Source: JAJRTE01 sp964418585
GTDB lineage: Bacteria; Myxococcota_A; UBA796; JAJRTE01
DNA: 64,000 bases
Direction: 5' to 3'
Assembly: GCA_964418585.1 (NCBI GenBank)
Contig: CAYQMG010000011.1
Coordinates: 34,806 to 98,805, forward strand
This document shows positions 9,801 through 17,083 of this stretch, piece after piece. The notes beneath the pieces are model-generated. The model did not search any database and had not been told where the DNA came from. It was given only the letters and a program-made list of their open reading frames with translations. Positions within the stretch are counted from its first letter, which is position 1, and every line of letters starts with the position of its first letter. The position numbers were made by a program, and so were the translations under genes.

Positions 9801-12800
9801 ACGGCCGCGTCAACCCGGAACGAAAGGTATTCGCTCACGTCGTTGTCCAGATCTGGATTGACCAGGTCGGTGAACGTCCAGCGTACCGTGCGAGCGTCGT
9901 CGGACACTTCCGGGGTCGGGAGCGTGCACGGAGTGCCACCACAGAGTACGCCGCCCTGGTTGCTGAGTCCGGACGCACTCACAAAGACCATCCCTTCAGG
10001 GAACTGGTCGGTCACCACCAGCGCACTCTTGCTCCCTTCCGGAATCGACATGGTCACCTGGTAGGTTACCAGGTCCCCGATGGTCGCTTGCTGGCTGGTC
10101 ACCAGTCTGTTGTCAAAGGTGACCGGCGCTACCTGCACCGGGATGGTGGTGGCCACGAAATAGTTGTTGTAGTCCGGAACGCCCGATCCGTCTCGCTCCA
10201 CCGCCTGGCCATTGTACGGAGAGGTCGGGGAGGAGACATCCCCGGGCTGGCTGGACCAGGCCAGACGTGTGTCCGCCTCCAGAGTCGCGCCGATGGATAC
10301 ACCGGTCTCCGCCGTGGCGGTGAACCTGAATACCGCACCCGCGCCAACCGGAAGCTCCGGCCAGGAGAGCGTCAGCGTGGTTCCATCGTTGGTGAAATCG
10401 AAAGGCGTTCCCGACTCGAGTACCGGGTCACCGAGATTGGTCAGCCCGGCTGGAAGGCTCGCCACATATACGGTCTCGTAGGCGGTCCGGGAGTCTTCCT
10501 GATGGGAGACCTGAACGTGGAACGTCACCTGGTCCCCGCTGTCAGGCGATGAGGGCGTCGCCTCTTGCGTCAAGGCCAGGGAAGGCTCGAAAATCACCAG
10601 GTATCCCGACTTCTTGAACGTCACATCCTCGCCGCTCCGCATCACCGTCAGCTTGGTCGCTGTAGAATCTCCGGCCGACGTGTGCGCCGTGTTCAGCACC
10701 ACCATCTGGACGCTCATCCGGATGACCTCCGGCGTACCATCGTCTCGGTCCGGGTTGACCACATCCCCCAGGTCCCACACCAGTTTTTGACCGTAGTTCT
10801 CCACTACCGGATCGCTCACCGCACGCTCGATCTCCAGCGCGCTCGAGACCTCCAGCAGGTGCCACTCGCCGGTATACGCCAGGTCTCCGCTCGGATTGCC
10901 GTACCGCAGCGTCAGATCCGGGTGCTCTCCTTCGGGAATCACCACCTCGAATTCGAAATCGACCGTGTCGCCGATGGTCACCGACAGGCTGATCGGATTG
11001 GTGACCCGGTTCGTCAGACCGTAGTCGGCAATGGAGACTCGAGCCGCGTCCATGTGCAGGTCCGGGTCGGCCACGTAATCCGGTCCCCCAGGTGTGCTCT
11101 GGTAGGCATCGATCCAGGCAGGCACTTCGGGAAGCGTTTCCCCTCCGGTGACCGAATCCTGGACCTGCAGCGTGTAGGAGATCACCACCAGGTTCGTTCC
11201 GGAATCGGCCTCCCAGGCGGGAATTTCGTCGATTCGCAGCAGCGTGTCGAACAGGTTACCCGTGTACGCCAGGGGCGCCCCGGACCCATCGGTGACCGAG
11301 AGATTCACGCCGGTCACAGGCGCCTCGAGACCCGACGGGATTTCAGCTCCGACCGCCACTCCGTAGGCCGGATGGTATCCCTGGTTCTCCACGATGGCTG
11401 TGAATCGCACGGTGTCTCCGGCGTCGACGCCCGAGACGTCGGAGACCACCGGCGCGGTCTCCAGGCTGCTCGACGTGTAGGGTCCAGCAACCACCTCGGG
11501 CGTGAACGTTGCATTCGGGTTGGAACTCGAGATCGCCCCCACCGAGATGGCGAGGGACGGGGCGAGCGCCACCAGTTCCTGAGTGGTTGTGACCGTCTGC
11601 ACCGCGTCGCTCGAGGTGGTCTGGCCGGTGAGGAAGTTCATGAAGGTGGTCAGATTCCCCACCGGTTCGTCCTGCACGGTGAAATCCATGAGCAGGTCGA
11701 TGGTGACCGTGCTCGACGGCGTGGTCTCCACCGGGCCGAAGGTGAATGTGATGGCGTTTTCGGCCGAAGGGCCACTCACCGAGACCGAAGGTTTGGACGG
11801 CGCGGGCACGGAGTGCGCGGTTCCCAGCCGGATGGGACTGGAGGAATTCGAGTCTCCCACGCCGGGCGCGGTTCCGTGCTCGTCCGCGCGAAACACCGGG
11901 AGGGGGAGGTAGTCGGTGAGGACGATGCCGCCCTGGTCTCCGCTGGTCAGCGTGCCGGTCAATTCGAACGTGACCACATCCCCTGGTCGGAGTTGATACG
12001 GAGGGGTCGCTGCGGAGCCATTGATGGCCACCACCGATTTTTGGAACGCCGGAGCCTGGATGGTGACGTCCGGGTCGACGCCGGACTCGGCCGCGTCGGT
12101 GTGATAGGGCGTTCCCGCAGGGGAGACGGCGGCATCCAGTTCCTGGGAGGTGGTCAACGTGTCCCCGCCGAGCACCGGGGCTCCGGTGTTGAAGGTCTCG
12201 AGAACGGTGGCCCGATAGGTCGCGGTGGCCTGTGCAGCCGCCAGGGGGTTTCCAGCCAGGGAGCCCAGTTCGAATCGCAGCGTGGTCGGTGCGGTTCCTG
12301 AAACGTCTGCAGGGGTAGGCGTGGCACTGCCGTTCACCCAGTCCAGGCCGTCGGCCAGGGTCGAGGTGACAGTGACGCCATCAAAGGAAAAGTAGTCGGA
12401 CACCTCCACCAGCACGTCGACTCGAGCCGTATCGCCAGGGACGAACGGTTCACCCGGCCGTGCGTCGTTGGTGATCGTTTCCTTGACCAGGGCCGGAAAT
12501 GCGGTGAGGTCGTTCTCGAGATACACATCCTGCAGTGGGACGAACCGGCCGGTGCCATCGTCATAGGCCAGGTCCACCACGTCGGTGACAAACGGGATTG
12601 TCACCGGCACGGCGGCCACGGGATCGATGGTCGGCGCACCGTCGTCGTCGCTTTCGGCCACGTAGGCCCGGATGGTCACCCGGGCATCCACGCCCTCTCC
12701 GCCGGTCATGGGATCCAGGCGGACGTCCACCTCGCGCTCGTCCTCTCCAGGCGGATCGGACGGGGCGTTGACCACGCCGGTGCCCTGGGTGATGGCCACG

Positions 12801-13522
12801 TCGACCAACCGGAGCCTCGAGTCGATGGACTGGAGCACGGTGGCGCTGGAGAGTTCCACCCCGTCGGCCACGTCGATGTCGATGGTGAATGCCACAGGCC
12901 AGTTGGGACCTGACACGGTGGCGGAAGCACTGGCGGACTGGGTCACCTGGACCACCGAAGGTGTGAGAACGACCGTTTCCTGGTCGTCCGGAGCAGCCGG
13001 GTCATCGCTCCGGATGGGTGGGTCGTCGGTCGGGTCATTGAACGCATCCGTTCCGGTGATGAACAGGCAGGTGGCCCCCAGGTCGAGCGGCGTGTCCACT
13101 GCCACGTCGGCCGACAGGCTGAGGGTGAATGCCATCTCGAGGGGCGTGAGCCCCGGGGAGAGGGAACTGGCAGGGAAGTGTACCAGGACCAGGGTCGCCC
13201 CTTCCGGTCCCTGAACTTCCTCCAGGGTTTCCGGGTTCACCAGGGGCTGGTCGGCTTCGAAGACGCCGACCTCGGTAATCCCGGGATGGGTCGCCAGGGA
13301 GGTGGCTCCCACGGCCGACACCCCGGGTGGGAGAAAGAGTTCCACGCTCGGCGAGAACCCCGGAGCATCCCCGACGTTGGCCAACGTCACCGTGGCCTCG
13401 AAGGTCTCATTGATGAACGGGCGCTCCTCCGCGACAAGCCGGCACTCGGGCTCCGGTGCGGCGAGCGCAGGGGAGGCGACGAGAAGGAGCAGGGAGAGGA
13501 ACTCGGTTCGTGCGCGTTTCAT
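3866..13522 (-). CDS. Giant DUF11/TSP3 adhesin fused in frame to an OmpA-TSP3 outer-membrane protein
   Basis: 3218 aa from the ATG at 13522 (GAGGA upstream; a start 17 codons earlier is possible). A Sec signal peptide is followed by many DUF11/isopeptide-type Ig-like repeats to about residue 1700. Thrombospondin-type-3 Asp-rich calcium-binding repeats occupy about 1884-2547. A MYXO-CTERM-like signal at about 2554-2590 has a Cys, a hydrophobic stretch and RRRR. The frame then runs without a stop into a second signal-peptide-like stretch ending ARAQS (about 2605-2627), an outer-membrane barrel (about 2627-2910), more TSP3 repeats (2917-3080) and an OmpA peptidoglycan-binding domain (3100-3214) with the typical GHTDDRG motif. 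Two originally separate proteins are the simplest reading. No good internal start is visible; TTG or GTG codons near 5700 are possible, with GGAGGA about 35 bases upstream. Confidence 0.85.
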   Translation of the reverse strand: MKRARTEFLSLLLLVASPALAAPEPECRLVAEERPFINETFEATVTLANVGDAPGFSPSVELFLPPGVSAVGATSLATHPGITEVGVFEADQPLVNPETLEEVQGPEGATLVLVHFPASSLSPGLTPLEMAFTLSLSADVAVDTPLDLGATCLFITGTDAFNDPTDDPPIRSDDPAAPDDQETVVLTPSVVQVTQSASASATVSGPNWPVAFTIDIDVADGVELSSATVLQSIDSRLRLVDVAITQGTGVVNAPSDPPGEDEREVDVRLDPMTGGEGVDARVTIRAYVAESDDDGAPTIDPVAAVPVTIPFVTDVVDLAYDDGTGRFVPLQDVYLENDLTAFPALVKETITNDARPGEPFVPGDTARVDVLVEVSDYFSFDGVTVTSTLADGLDWVNGSATPTPADVSGTAPTTLRFELGSLAGNPLAAAQATATYRATVLETFNTGAPVLGGDTLTTSQELDAAVSPAGTPYHTDAAESGVDPDVTIQAPAFQKSVVAINGSAATPPYQLRPGDVVTFELTGTLTSGDQGGIVLTDYLPLPVFRADEHGTAPGVGDSNSSSPIRLGTAHSVPAPSKPSVSVSGPSAENAITFTFGPVETTPSSTVTIDLLMDFTVQDEPVGNLTTFMNFLTGQTTSSDAVQTVTTTQELVALAPSLAISVGAISSSNPNATFTPEVVAGPYTSSSLETAPVVSDVSGVDAGDTVRFTAIVENQGYHPAYGVAVGAEIPSGLEAPVTGVNLSVTDGSGAPLAYTGNLFDTLLRIDEIPAWEADSGTNLVVISYTLQVQDSVTGGETLPEVPAWIDAYQSTPGGPDYVADPDLHMDAARVSIADYGLTNRVTNPISLSVTIGDTVDFEFEVVIPEGEHPDLTLRYGNPSGDLAYTGEWHLLEVSSALEIERAVSDPVVENYGQKLVWDLGDVVNPDRDDGTPEVIRMSVQMVVLNTAHTSAGDSTATKLTVMRSGEDVTFKKSGYLVIFEPSLALTQEATPSSPDSGDQVTFHVQVSHQEDSRTAYETVYVASLPAGLTNLGDPVLESGTPFDFTNDGTTLTLSWPELPVGAGAVFRFTATAETGVSIGATLEADTRLAWSSQPGDVSSPTSPYNGQAVERDGSGVPDYNNYFVATTIPVQVAPVTFDNRLVTSQQATIGDLVTYQVTMSIPEGSKSALVVTDQFPEGMVFVSASGLSNQGGVLCGGTPCTLPTPEVSDDARTVRWTFTDLVNPDLDNDVSEYLSFRVDAAVANDPAAQEGASLVNRVTDGSQQDDAAPVRVVEPVLEAVMSLDASLVDAGDRVTVETTVSAPGSAAVSAHDVLVRYTLPTGLTGVPGSLQTGSCPTSDGTVGNDTAELGLTSLDPGGSCSFSFEVTADDDVTAGQALDLGATVTWSSQAGESSGSLSLYSDLAVERTGDPTDPGGDANDYRLEVAAAPLAVPAPTVQKVWTDSSAPGTEDPEVAPGEQVTFTIEVTLPEGVHPATSVTDLPPAGLQLVSATLVLDDFGGSLGITPDTVDLDLAPGDPLILDLGTVTVPPDGVQGNEQFSIVVEGVGTQDPTAGEDTNGVNEAIVTIDGAPRASSQVPVTPVWASPRLALSSDTANPVEGDTVQLLVTLSNAGTGSVCRTAVDVDFPVVMPPVDPASDGIDNDGDGTVDSGAETGYLASASQVRLPVQACIPAGGTVSWILSATAGAGASSQALTVTATLDDYHPLDQDDALLIDPATDGVDNDGNGITDEEDDASVTLILNSTVPALTFVKTWSHAGGGEVSPGDQVTFQLDVTNTGSTEATSLVLTDSLTFSTATYVPGSAGTTAGTLEITDNTLTVTIPALAPAAGVTVTFAVQVDQGSEGGFIENQGFLVADGLDAMASDDPGTAAPRDPTVVPIGGGTDRDGDGVADDEDDDPDNPYVCTDSDDDTCDDCSVTGSINPADDGPDDDGDGVCNAGENALGLDPIDTDTDDDGVPDGQEPDYAEDTDGDGAINALDPDSDDDGILDGTEMGVTSPTDDTDVRRGHFRADADPSTTTDPTSADTDEGGVADGAEDTNYNGRLDGGETDPNDPTDDTTPTDTDGDGLSDAQETALGSDPADADSDDDGVPDGLEPNHSVDTDGDGLLNLLDPDSDDDGLFDGTEMGQTIPDTDTDLSQGHFVADADPGTTTNPLFPDTDRGGVSDGAEDTNLNGATDASETDPNDPADDTTVTDSDGDGLSDALEEGIGTDPLDADSDDDGIPDGHEPNFTVDTDGDGFINALDPDSDDDGLFDGTETGETSPGPDTDLTQGHFIADADPSTTTSPLLADTDQGGISDGDEDANLDGRVDPGETDPNDPADDGGVIDTDGDTIPDEVEGWDDPDNDGTPNAEDLDSDGDTISDADEAGDSDLATDPVDTDQDGTPDYLDTDSDGDGVSDAVEAGDSSLATDPIDTDEDGIPDYLDTDSDGDGVTDGQDNCRLVANPDQADADNDGVGDACDTSGPDQDADGVPDDEDNCPDTYNPAQTDSDGDGVGDACDDSDLDFDGIPNEEDNCPEDANADQTDSDADGLGDACDPDADGDGFEDQLTVSGGGCNTAGQGGTTRGQGLAWLLVMGALPLALLRRRRAESCRGGSAGSARGTGLARLLTFVAVGAVLAGATLSARAQSDTQAFPVERFRLEMDGTGVLDLESGRAVPARAWSLGLWVGYADDPLVVGATSEDGSLERVGSLVHGRLGAGITGSIALLDRLSLRFALPLTLYQTADETIPGVTVATDLDTVGLGSAVLSPKVGLWQGDAGLAVAFIPTFTVPLGSATSYLRESGPTFEPELALSHATGPWRLGANLGYRLRKQGEVADLVVDDELFFHLGAGFDLGHHNGPPVLLGMTLSGATSAAAPFSNANQNALELLGSAAYTLADRVTPFMAVGAGLGNGFGTPDWRALAGIRVSGQLPPPVVDTDQDGVADVDDACPNDPEDNDGYRDVDGCPDPDNDGDGIGDSDDRCPDEPEDMDGLEDTDGCPEPGEADRDEDGIPDRADRCPEDPEDRDGFEDGDGCPDLDNDSDGLADKDDGCPNDPEDMDGFEDENGCPDPDNDADGIPDDADACPNEPETLNEVMDTDGCPEKDEAVVEADQIRIYNKVYFDLNKATLKPRSRRVLDAVAQVLKDHPEISKVEIQGHTDDRGGEAYNLDLSLRRARAVKRYLVNQGIDPERLTARGYGESRPIVSPRGKQGRALDAARRENRRVEFVILEPAAGTE
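5750..5860 (-). other. Internal MYXO-CTERM-like sorting signal
   Basis: The encoded segment has a Gly-rich Cys motif, a hydrophobic stretch of about 15 residues and then RRRR. In MYXO-CTERM proteins this signal ends the protein and is cleaved. Here the reading frame continues for about 625 codons into a second export signal. Confidence 0.7.
6524..7720 (-). repeat. Three ~399-bp tandem super-repeats in the TSP3 region
   Basis: Three copies of an approximately 133-codon module (about 7322-7720, 6923-7321 and 6524-6922) each contain TSP3 Asp motifs, then a GHF-ADADP segment and an NDP-DD linker. They are clearly homologous at DNA and protein level but diverged, so the duplication is not recent. 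Confidence 0.65.
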
Positions 13523-13628
13523 GGTGTCCTCAGTTTCTGTTGCTGTGTCGTGGGCGACAACCGTGGTCTTCAATGATGATCCGGCGCAAGGGCCCGGCGC
13601 GGGTCACGGGCAGGTCCGCCTCGTTGGA

Positions 13629-13656
13629 ACTCTAGCGTGGAGATCGATCTTGTAAA
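13629..13656 (-). promoter_or_regulatory. Candidate promoter for the giant gene
   Basis: On the minus strand, TTTACA (13656-13651), a 16-base spacer and TAGAGT (13634-13629) lie about 107 bases upstream of the start at 13522. Confidence 0.4.
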
Positions 13657-13672
13657 CGGGAAAAAGTGGCGG

Positions 13673-15088
13673 TTATCGGGCTTCGATGTCCTCGGGGATC
13701 AGGTTCATCAGTTCATCCCGGGTGAGTTCGCTGGTCGTGGCCAGGAGTCGAAATGCCTGGTTCTTGATGGCATCCTCGAACAGGTTCCGGACGTGTCGGC
13801 CGTTGCCGAAACCCCGGTCGGCCCGTGCCACTGCCCGGGCCAGGTATCCTCGCAGCTTTTCTTCCGCCTCCGGCGTCAGCTTGTATCCGTTGTCTCGACA
13901 CCGGTGCTGAAACATCTCCACGAGTTCCGTTACGCTGAAGTCCGGGAAGTGGATCACCGTGGCGAAACGGGACTTCAGCCCCGGGTTGGAGTCGATGAAC
14001 ATGCGCATCTCGTCCTCGTAGCCGGCCACGATGACCACGAGCCGGTCGCGATGATCCTCCATGAACTTGACGAGGGTGTCGATGGCTTCCTTGCCGAAGT
14101 CGCTCTCTGTCCCCCGGGTCAGTGCGTAGGCCTCGTCCACGAACAGCACGCCGTCCAGGGCCTTGCGGGCAACCTCCAGCGTACGCGGCGCAGTGTGACC
14201 CACGTAAGAACCCACCAGTCCGGCCCGGTCTGTCTCCACCAGGTGACCCGACTTGAGGATGCCCATGGCACGAAAGAGGCGGGAGACCAGGCGGCCCACG
14301 GTGGTTTTCCCGGTTCCGGGATTCCCGGTGAACACCATGTGGAGGGAGATCCGTTGCACCGGCAGCCCGTGTTCCTCCCGCGTTTTCTGCACCTGGAGAA
14401 ATCGCACCAGTCGCTCGACCTCCTCCTTTACGGCACGCAAGCCCACCAGCCCGTGCAATTCGGCCAGACAATCCTCCAACGTCTCGTCTGCAGGGGCCTC
14501 GACAGGCGCCCCCCCAAATTCCTCCCCGACCCCTCCGGGCTCTGCCGCCTCGGGCTTTGCTCCGTGCTCGAGGTCGTCGGGTAGGTGTTCCCCTCCCCGA
14601 ACGAGGCCCAGGAGTACGTCGAGACGCTGCGCCGTGTCCTTTCGCCCCTCCCGCGCCATCGGTGCGAGGAGGTGAGCCTTGAGGTCGGCCAGGATTCGTT
14701 CCTCGGTCTCGTGAAATTCCCCGTCGATGTGGGCAACCGCATAGGCAAGTCTGGCTGCAGAAACGGCGAGTTCCGGGTACGCCGGGATCACCGCGAAATC
14801 GGTCCATTGCCCGCGTGAACGGCGCGATGCCCGGGCCCAGAACGTATCCAGCTTGCTCGGGGGCCAGCCGGCGAACTCGGCAAGTGTGGCCAGGAGCAGG
14901 GCCTCCTTTTCATCCGTGCGACCGTCCGCCTCCATGATCCGATAGGCAGCCAGGAACAACTCGAAATCTACCTCCTCGGCGCTGATTCGGTGTCGCCGGG
15001 CAATGTGGGTTCGTTGCTTGTGATAGTGTTCAAGGCAGTGCTCGATGATACGACGGTAGTGATCGTAGGAGAGGTCGGCAGCAGTCAT
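13673..15088 (-). CDS. CbbX/SpoVK-type AAA ATPase with N-terminal TerB-like region
   Basis: 471 aa from the ATG at 15088 (weak purine-rich site upstream). The AAA+ core of the CbbX/SpoVK family runs from about residue 203 to 465. Walker A GNPGTGKT is at 255-262, Walker B VLFVDEA at 314-320, and a sensor-like region with RFATVIHFPDF follows. The first 190 residues are helical, with an IDGEFHETEE segment resembling TerB/DnaJ-adjacent acidic helical domains. CbbX-type ATPases remodel protein complexes such as Rubisco in some bacteria, but no Rubisco gene is here, so the substrate is unknown. The hexameric remodelling role follows from the family; the TerB-like assignment is inference. Confidence 0.85.
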   Translation of the reverse strand: MTAADLSYDHYRRIIEHCLEHYHKQRTHIARRHRISAEEVDFELFLAAYRIMEADGRTDEKEALLLATLAEFAGWPPSKLDTFWARASRRSRGQWTDFAVIPAYPELAVSAARLAYAVAHIDGEFHETEERILADLKAHLLAPMAREGRKDTAQRLDVLLGLVRGGEHLPDDLEHGAKPEAAEPGGVGEEFGGAPVEAPADETLEDCLAELHGLVGLRAVKEEVERLVRFLQVQKTREEHGLPVQRISLHMVFTGNPGTGKTTVGRLVSRLFRAMGILKSGHLVETDRAGLVGSYVGHTAPRTLEVARKALDGVLFVDEAYALTRGTESDFGKEAIDTLVKFMEDHRDRLVVIVAGYEDEMRMFIDSNPGLKSRFATVIHFPDFSVTELVEMFQHRCRDNGYKLTPEAEEKLRGYLARAVARADRGFGNGRHVRNLFEDAIKNQAFRLLATTSELTRDELMNLIPEDIEAR

Positions 15089-15399
15089 GGTTCGTTCCCG
15101 GGCGTTGCTCGGTGCCCACGTTTTCGGTCCCCGGCCAGGCGCCGTGCCTGGTCTTTGCAGCGGCATCGGAGTCTACCGCACCCCTCGAACGATGTCAAAC
15201 CTGCTGTTTGGACACGCTGGGACGACCCGTTTCCGGTGCCGGAGACGGGGGGGCGTCACACCGAACCCTGCCGTTCCCACCTGGCCCTTGCTCCACCCAC
15301 GCCCCCACCCTGGCACAGGGCCAGGCAGCACCCCCACCTGGCCCCCGGAGGGCGACCCTTGCCTCGTCTTCCCGGGACTCGCCCCTCCGGAGTGCTGGA
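15089..15399. other. Intergenic region between two reverse-strand genes
   Basis: No gene is supported. A hairpin CCTGGC-ACAGG-GCCAGG lies near 15312-15328 but has no T-run on either strand. The region should contain the promoter of the AAA ATPase gene; no clear -35/-10 pair is visible. Confidence 0.4.
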
Positions 15400-16797
15400 T
15401 CAACGACTCCCGGCCCTGGCACGTTCCGCAGAAGCGCATGGAATGCGAGCGCGACTCGAGGCTCTTCGGAGAAAGGTGCCCGTCTGGTCGAGCGACACCC
15501 AATGGCTTTCGAACATCACCCCAAAACCACAGTCGATGGACCCCCTCGCGTCCTCCCCGCTCACATCGATCAGGTCCTGCTCCGCGTGGTCGCCCGAGAA
15601 GTAGCCGAGTCGTTCGCTGGGTCCCAGGTTCCGGTGAAACGGGGCGATCCAGTGATGCATGCCCGGTTCGGGACACAGGGTTTCACAGGCCGCGTCGGTC
15701 ACGATGAGGCTGCCGTCCGGGAGCAACTCCATGTCTCGAGGATAGAGGAAAATCGGACCGGTCCCGTACAGGTTCTGGGCGGCCTCGCCCAGGTAGACCG
15801 GCGGGCTGGAGAGGAGGGGACCCAGAGCGGCCACCCCCACCGTGCCCCCCCGGTCTGTCATGGTCGACGTGTCCCATCCGTGGGTGAGACCACGGCCATG
15901 GGCGTAGAAGAGGTAGCGTGCCCCGGTTCCCGAATCCTGGAGCACCAGGGCCATGTGAGGCGCGTTCAGGTAGGCCCGGTCGGCGATGGTGGGATCCGGG
16001 AACTGCCATACCTTTTCCCATCCAGATGTGGTCTCGCGGAACAGCAGAGCAGCCCCTCCGTCATCGTCTGCGTCGCTCACATCGTAGTAGGTCACCAGGA
16101 GGTAGTGACCGTCAGGTTCTTCCAGGTACTGAATCCCGTTCGGAAACCCTGTTTCGGGCCAACCCGGCGTCTGACCGTCCAGCACCCACTCCACCACCCC
16201 TACCTGGTTGCCCCCACGGTAGTCCAGGTTGACCTTCACGATCCGGGCGTGCGAGGCGTCTGCAATGATCAGCCCCACCTGCGAAGCGTTCGGGTTGTCC
16301 TCCACGGTGCGGAAACTGTGGACGAATTGCAGGCCGCACGTGTCCTGGTCTCGATCTCCGTAGGGTTCGTCCGGAGCCTGGTCGCACTGGGTGGTCCAGT
16401 TGGGAATTTGGCGCCAGTCCAGGTACTTGAGGGTCCAGATGGACCGCGGTGGGTAGCCGAGCTGGAACCGGGCGATCGAGGTGGGGAAGGTCTCCATGGG
16501 ATCGCCCGAGGACGGGTCCATCCATCCCACCACCAGGTCCACGTAGTCGATGGCGTCGTGCACGCGGTACTGCAGCCCCATGGGATAGCAGAGAAACGGG
16601 TGCCCATCACAGGCGTCGGAAGCCCAGGGACCTGCCACGGACAGGTCGTAGACCAGCACCTGCCTTTCCGGATCGATGATACGTAATCGCTTCCAGGTCG
16701 TGTCGGTGGCCATCAGCAGTCCTTCACCCGCAGCAGTCGTGTTCGAAACCGCCAGGAAGGCCAGGACGACCATCACCAGGTGCTTCATCCTCATCAT
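15400..16797 (-). CDS. Secreted protein, probable beta-propeller/arylsulfotransferase-like fold
   Basis: 465 aa. GGGAGG lies 6 bases upstream of the first of two adjacent ATGs. A cleavable signal peptide (about residues 1-23, ending TAAG) is followed by short strand-rich segments typical of propeller folds. These include GxxQYLEEPDGHYLLVTY-like and RDMELLPDGSLIVTD elements, also seen in arylsulfotransferase-type and NHL-like proteins. No catalytic residues are recognised. The long last segment (about 420-465, Arg/Ala-rich) looks less conserved. Periplasmic or extracellular location is predicted; function unknown. Confidence 0.65.
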   Translation of the reverse strand: MMRMKHLVMVVLAFLAVSNTTAAGEGLLMATDTTWKRLRIIDPERQVLVYDLSVAGPWASDACDGHPFLCYPMGLQYRVHDAIDYVDLVVGWMDPSSGDPMETFPTSIARFQLGYPPRSIWTLKYLDWRQIPNWTTQCDQAPDEPYGDRDQDTCGLQFVHSFRTVEDNPNASQVGLIIADASHARIVKVNLDYRGGNQVGVVEWVLDGQTPGWPETGFPNGIQYLEEPDGHYLLVTYYDVSDADDDGGAALLFRETTSGWEKVWQFPDPTIADRAYLNAPHMALVLQDSGTGARYLFYAHGRGLTHGWDTSTMTDRGGTVGVAALGPLLSSPPVYLGEAAQNLYGTGPIFLYPRDMELLPDGSLIVTDAACETLCPEPGMHHWIAPFHRNLGPSERLGYFSGDHAEQDLIDVSGEDARGSIDCGFGVMFESHWVSLDQTGTFLRRASSRARIPCASAERARAGSR

Positions 16798-17083
16798 ATG
16801 TCACCTCCCGGTTGGTGTCTTGATTCAGAAAAGAGCTTATCATACCCACGGTTGCGAGACCACTGGAACTGAGCCGCGGCTGTGTTCGCCTCGATACCGT
16901 TGACACCCGCCTTCACCCGCCGTATCGTGTCCAGGACCACGGCAGGCCCGCCTCGCCCGTGCTCGCGTTGTCGGTGCTCGAAACACGGGAACGTGGTCGG
17001 CCTGGCGGATACCATCTCATCCGGTCTTCCGGGGACGGCCCGCCCATGGCCGGGTTCGCCCTCGACTCCTGGAGGCGTGTGCA

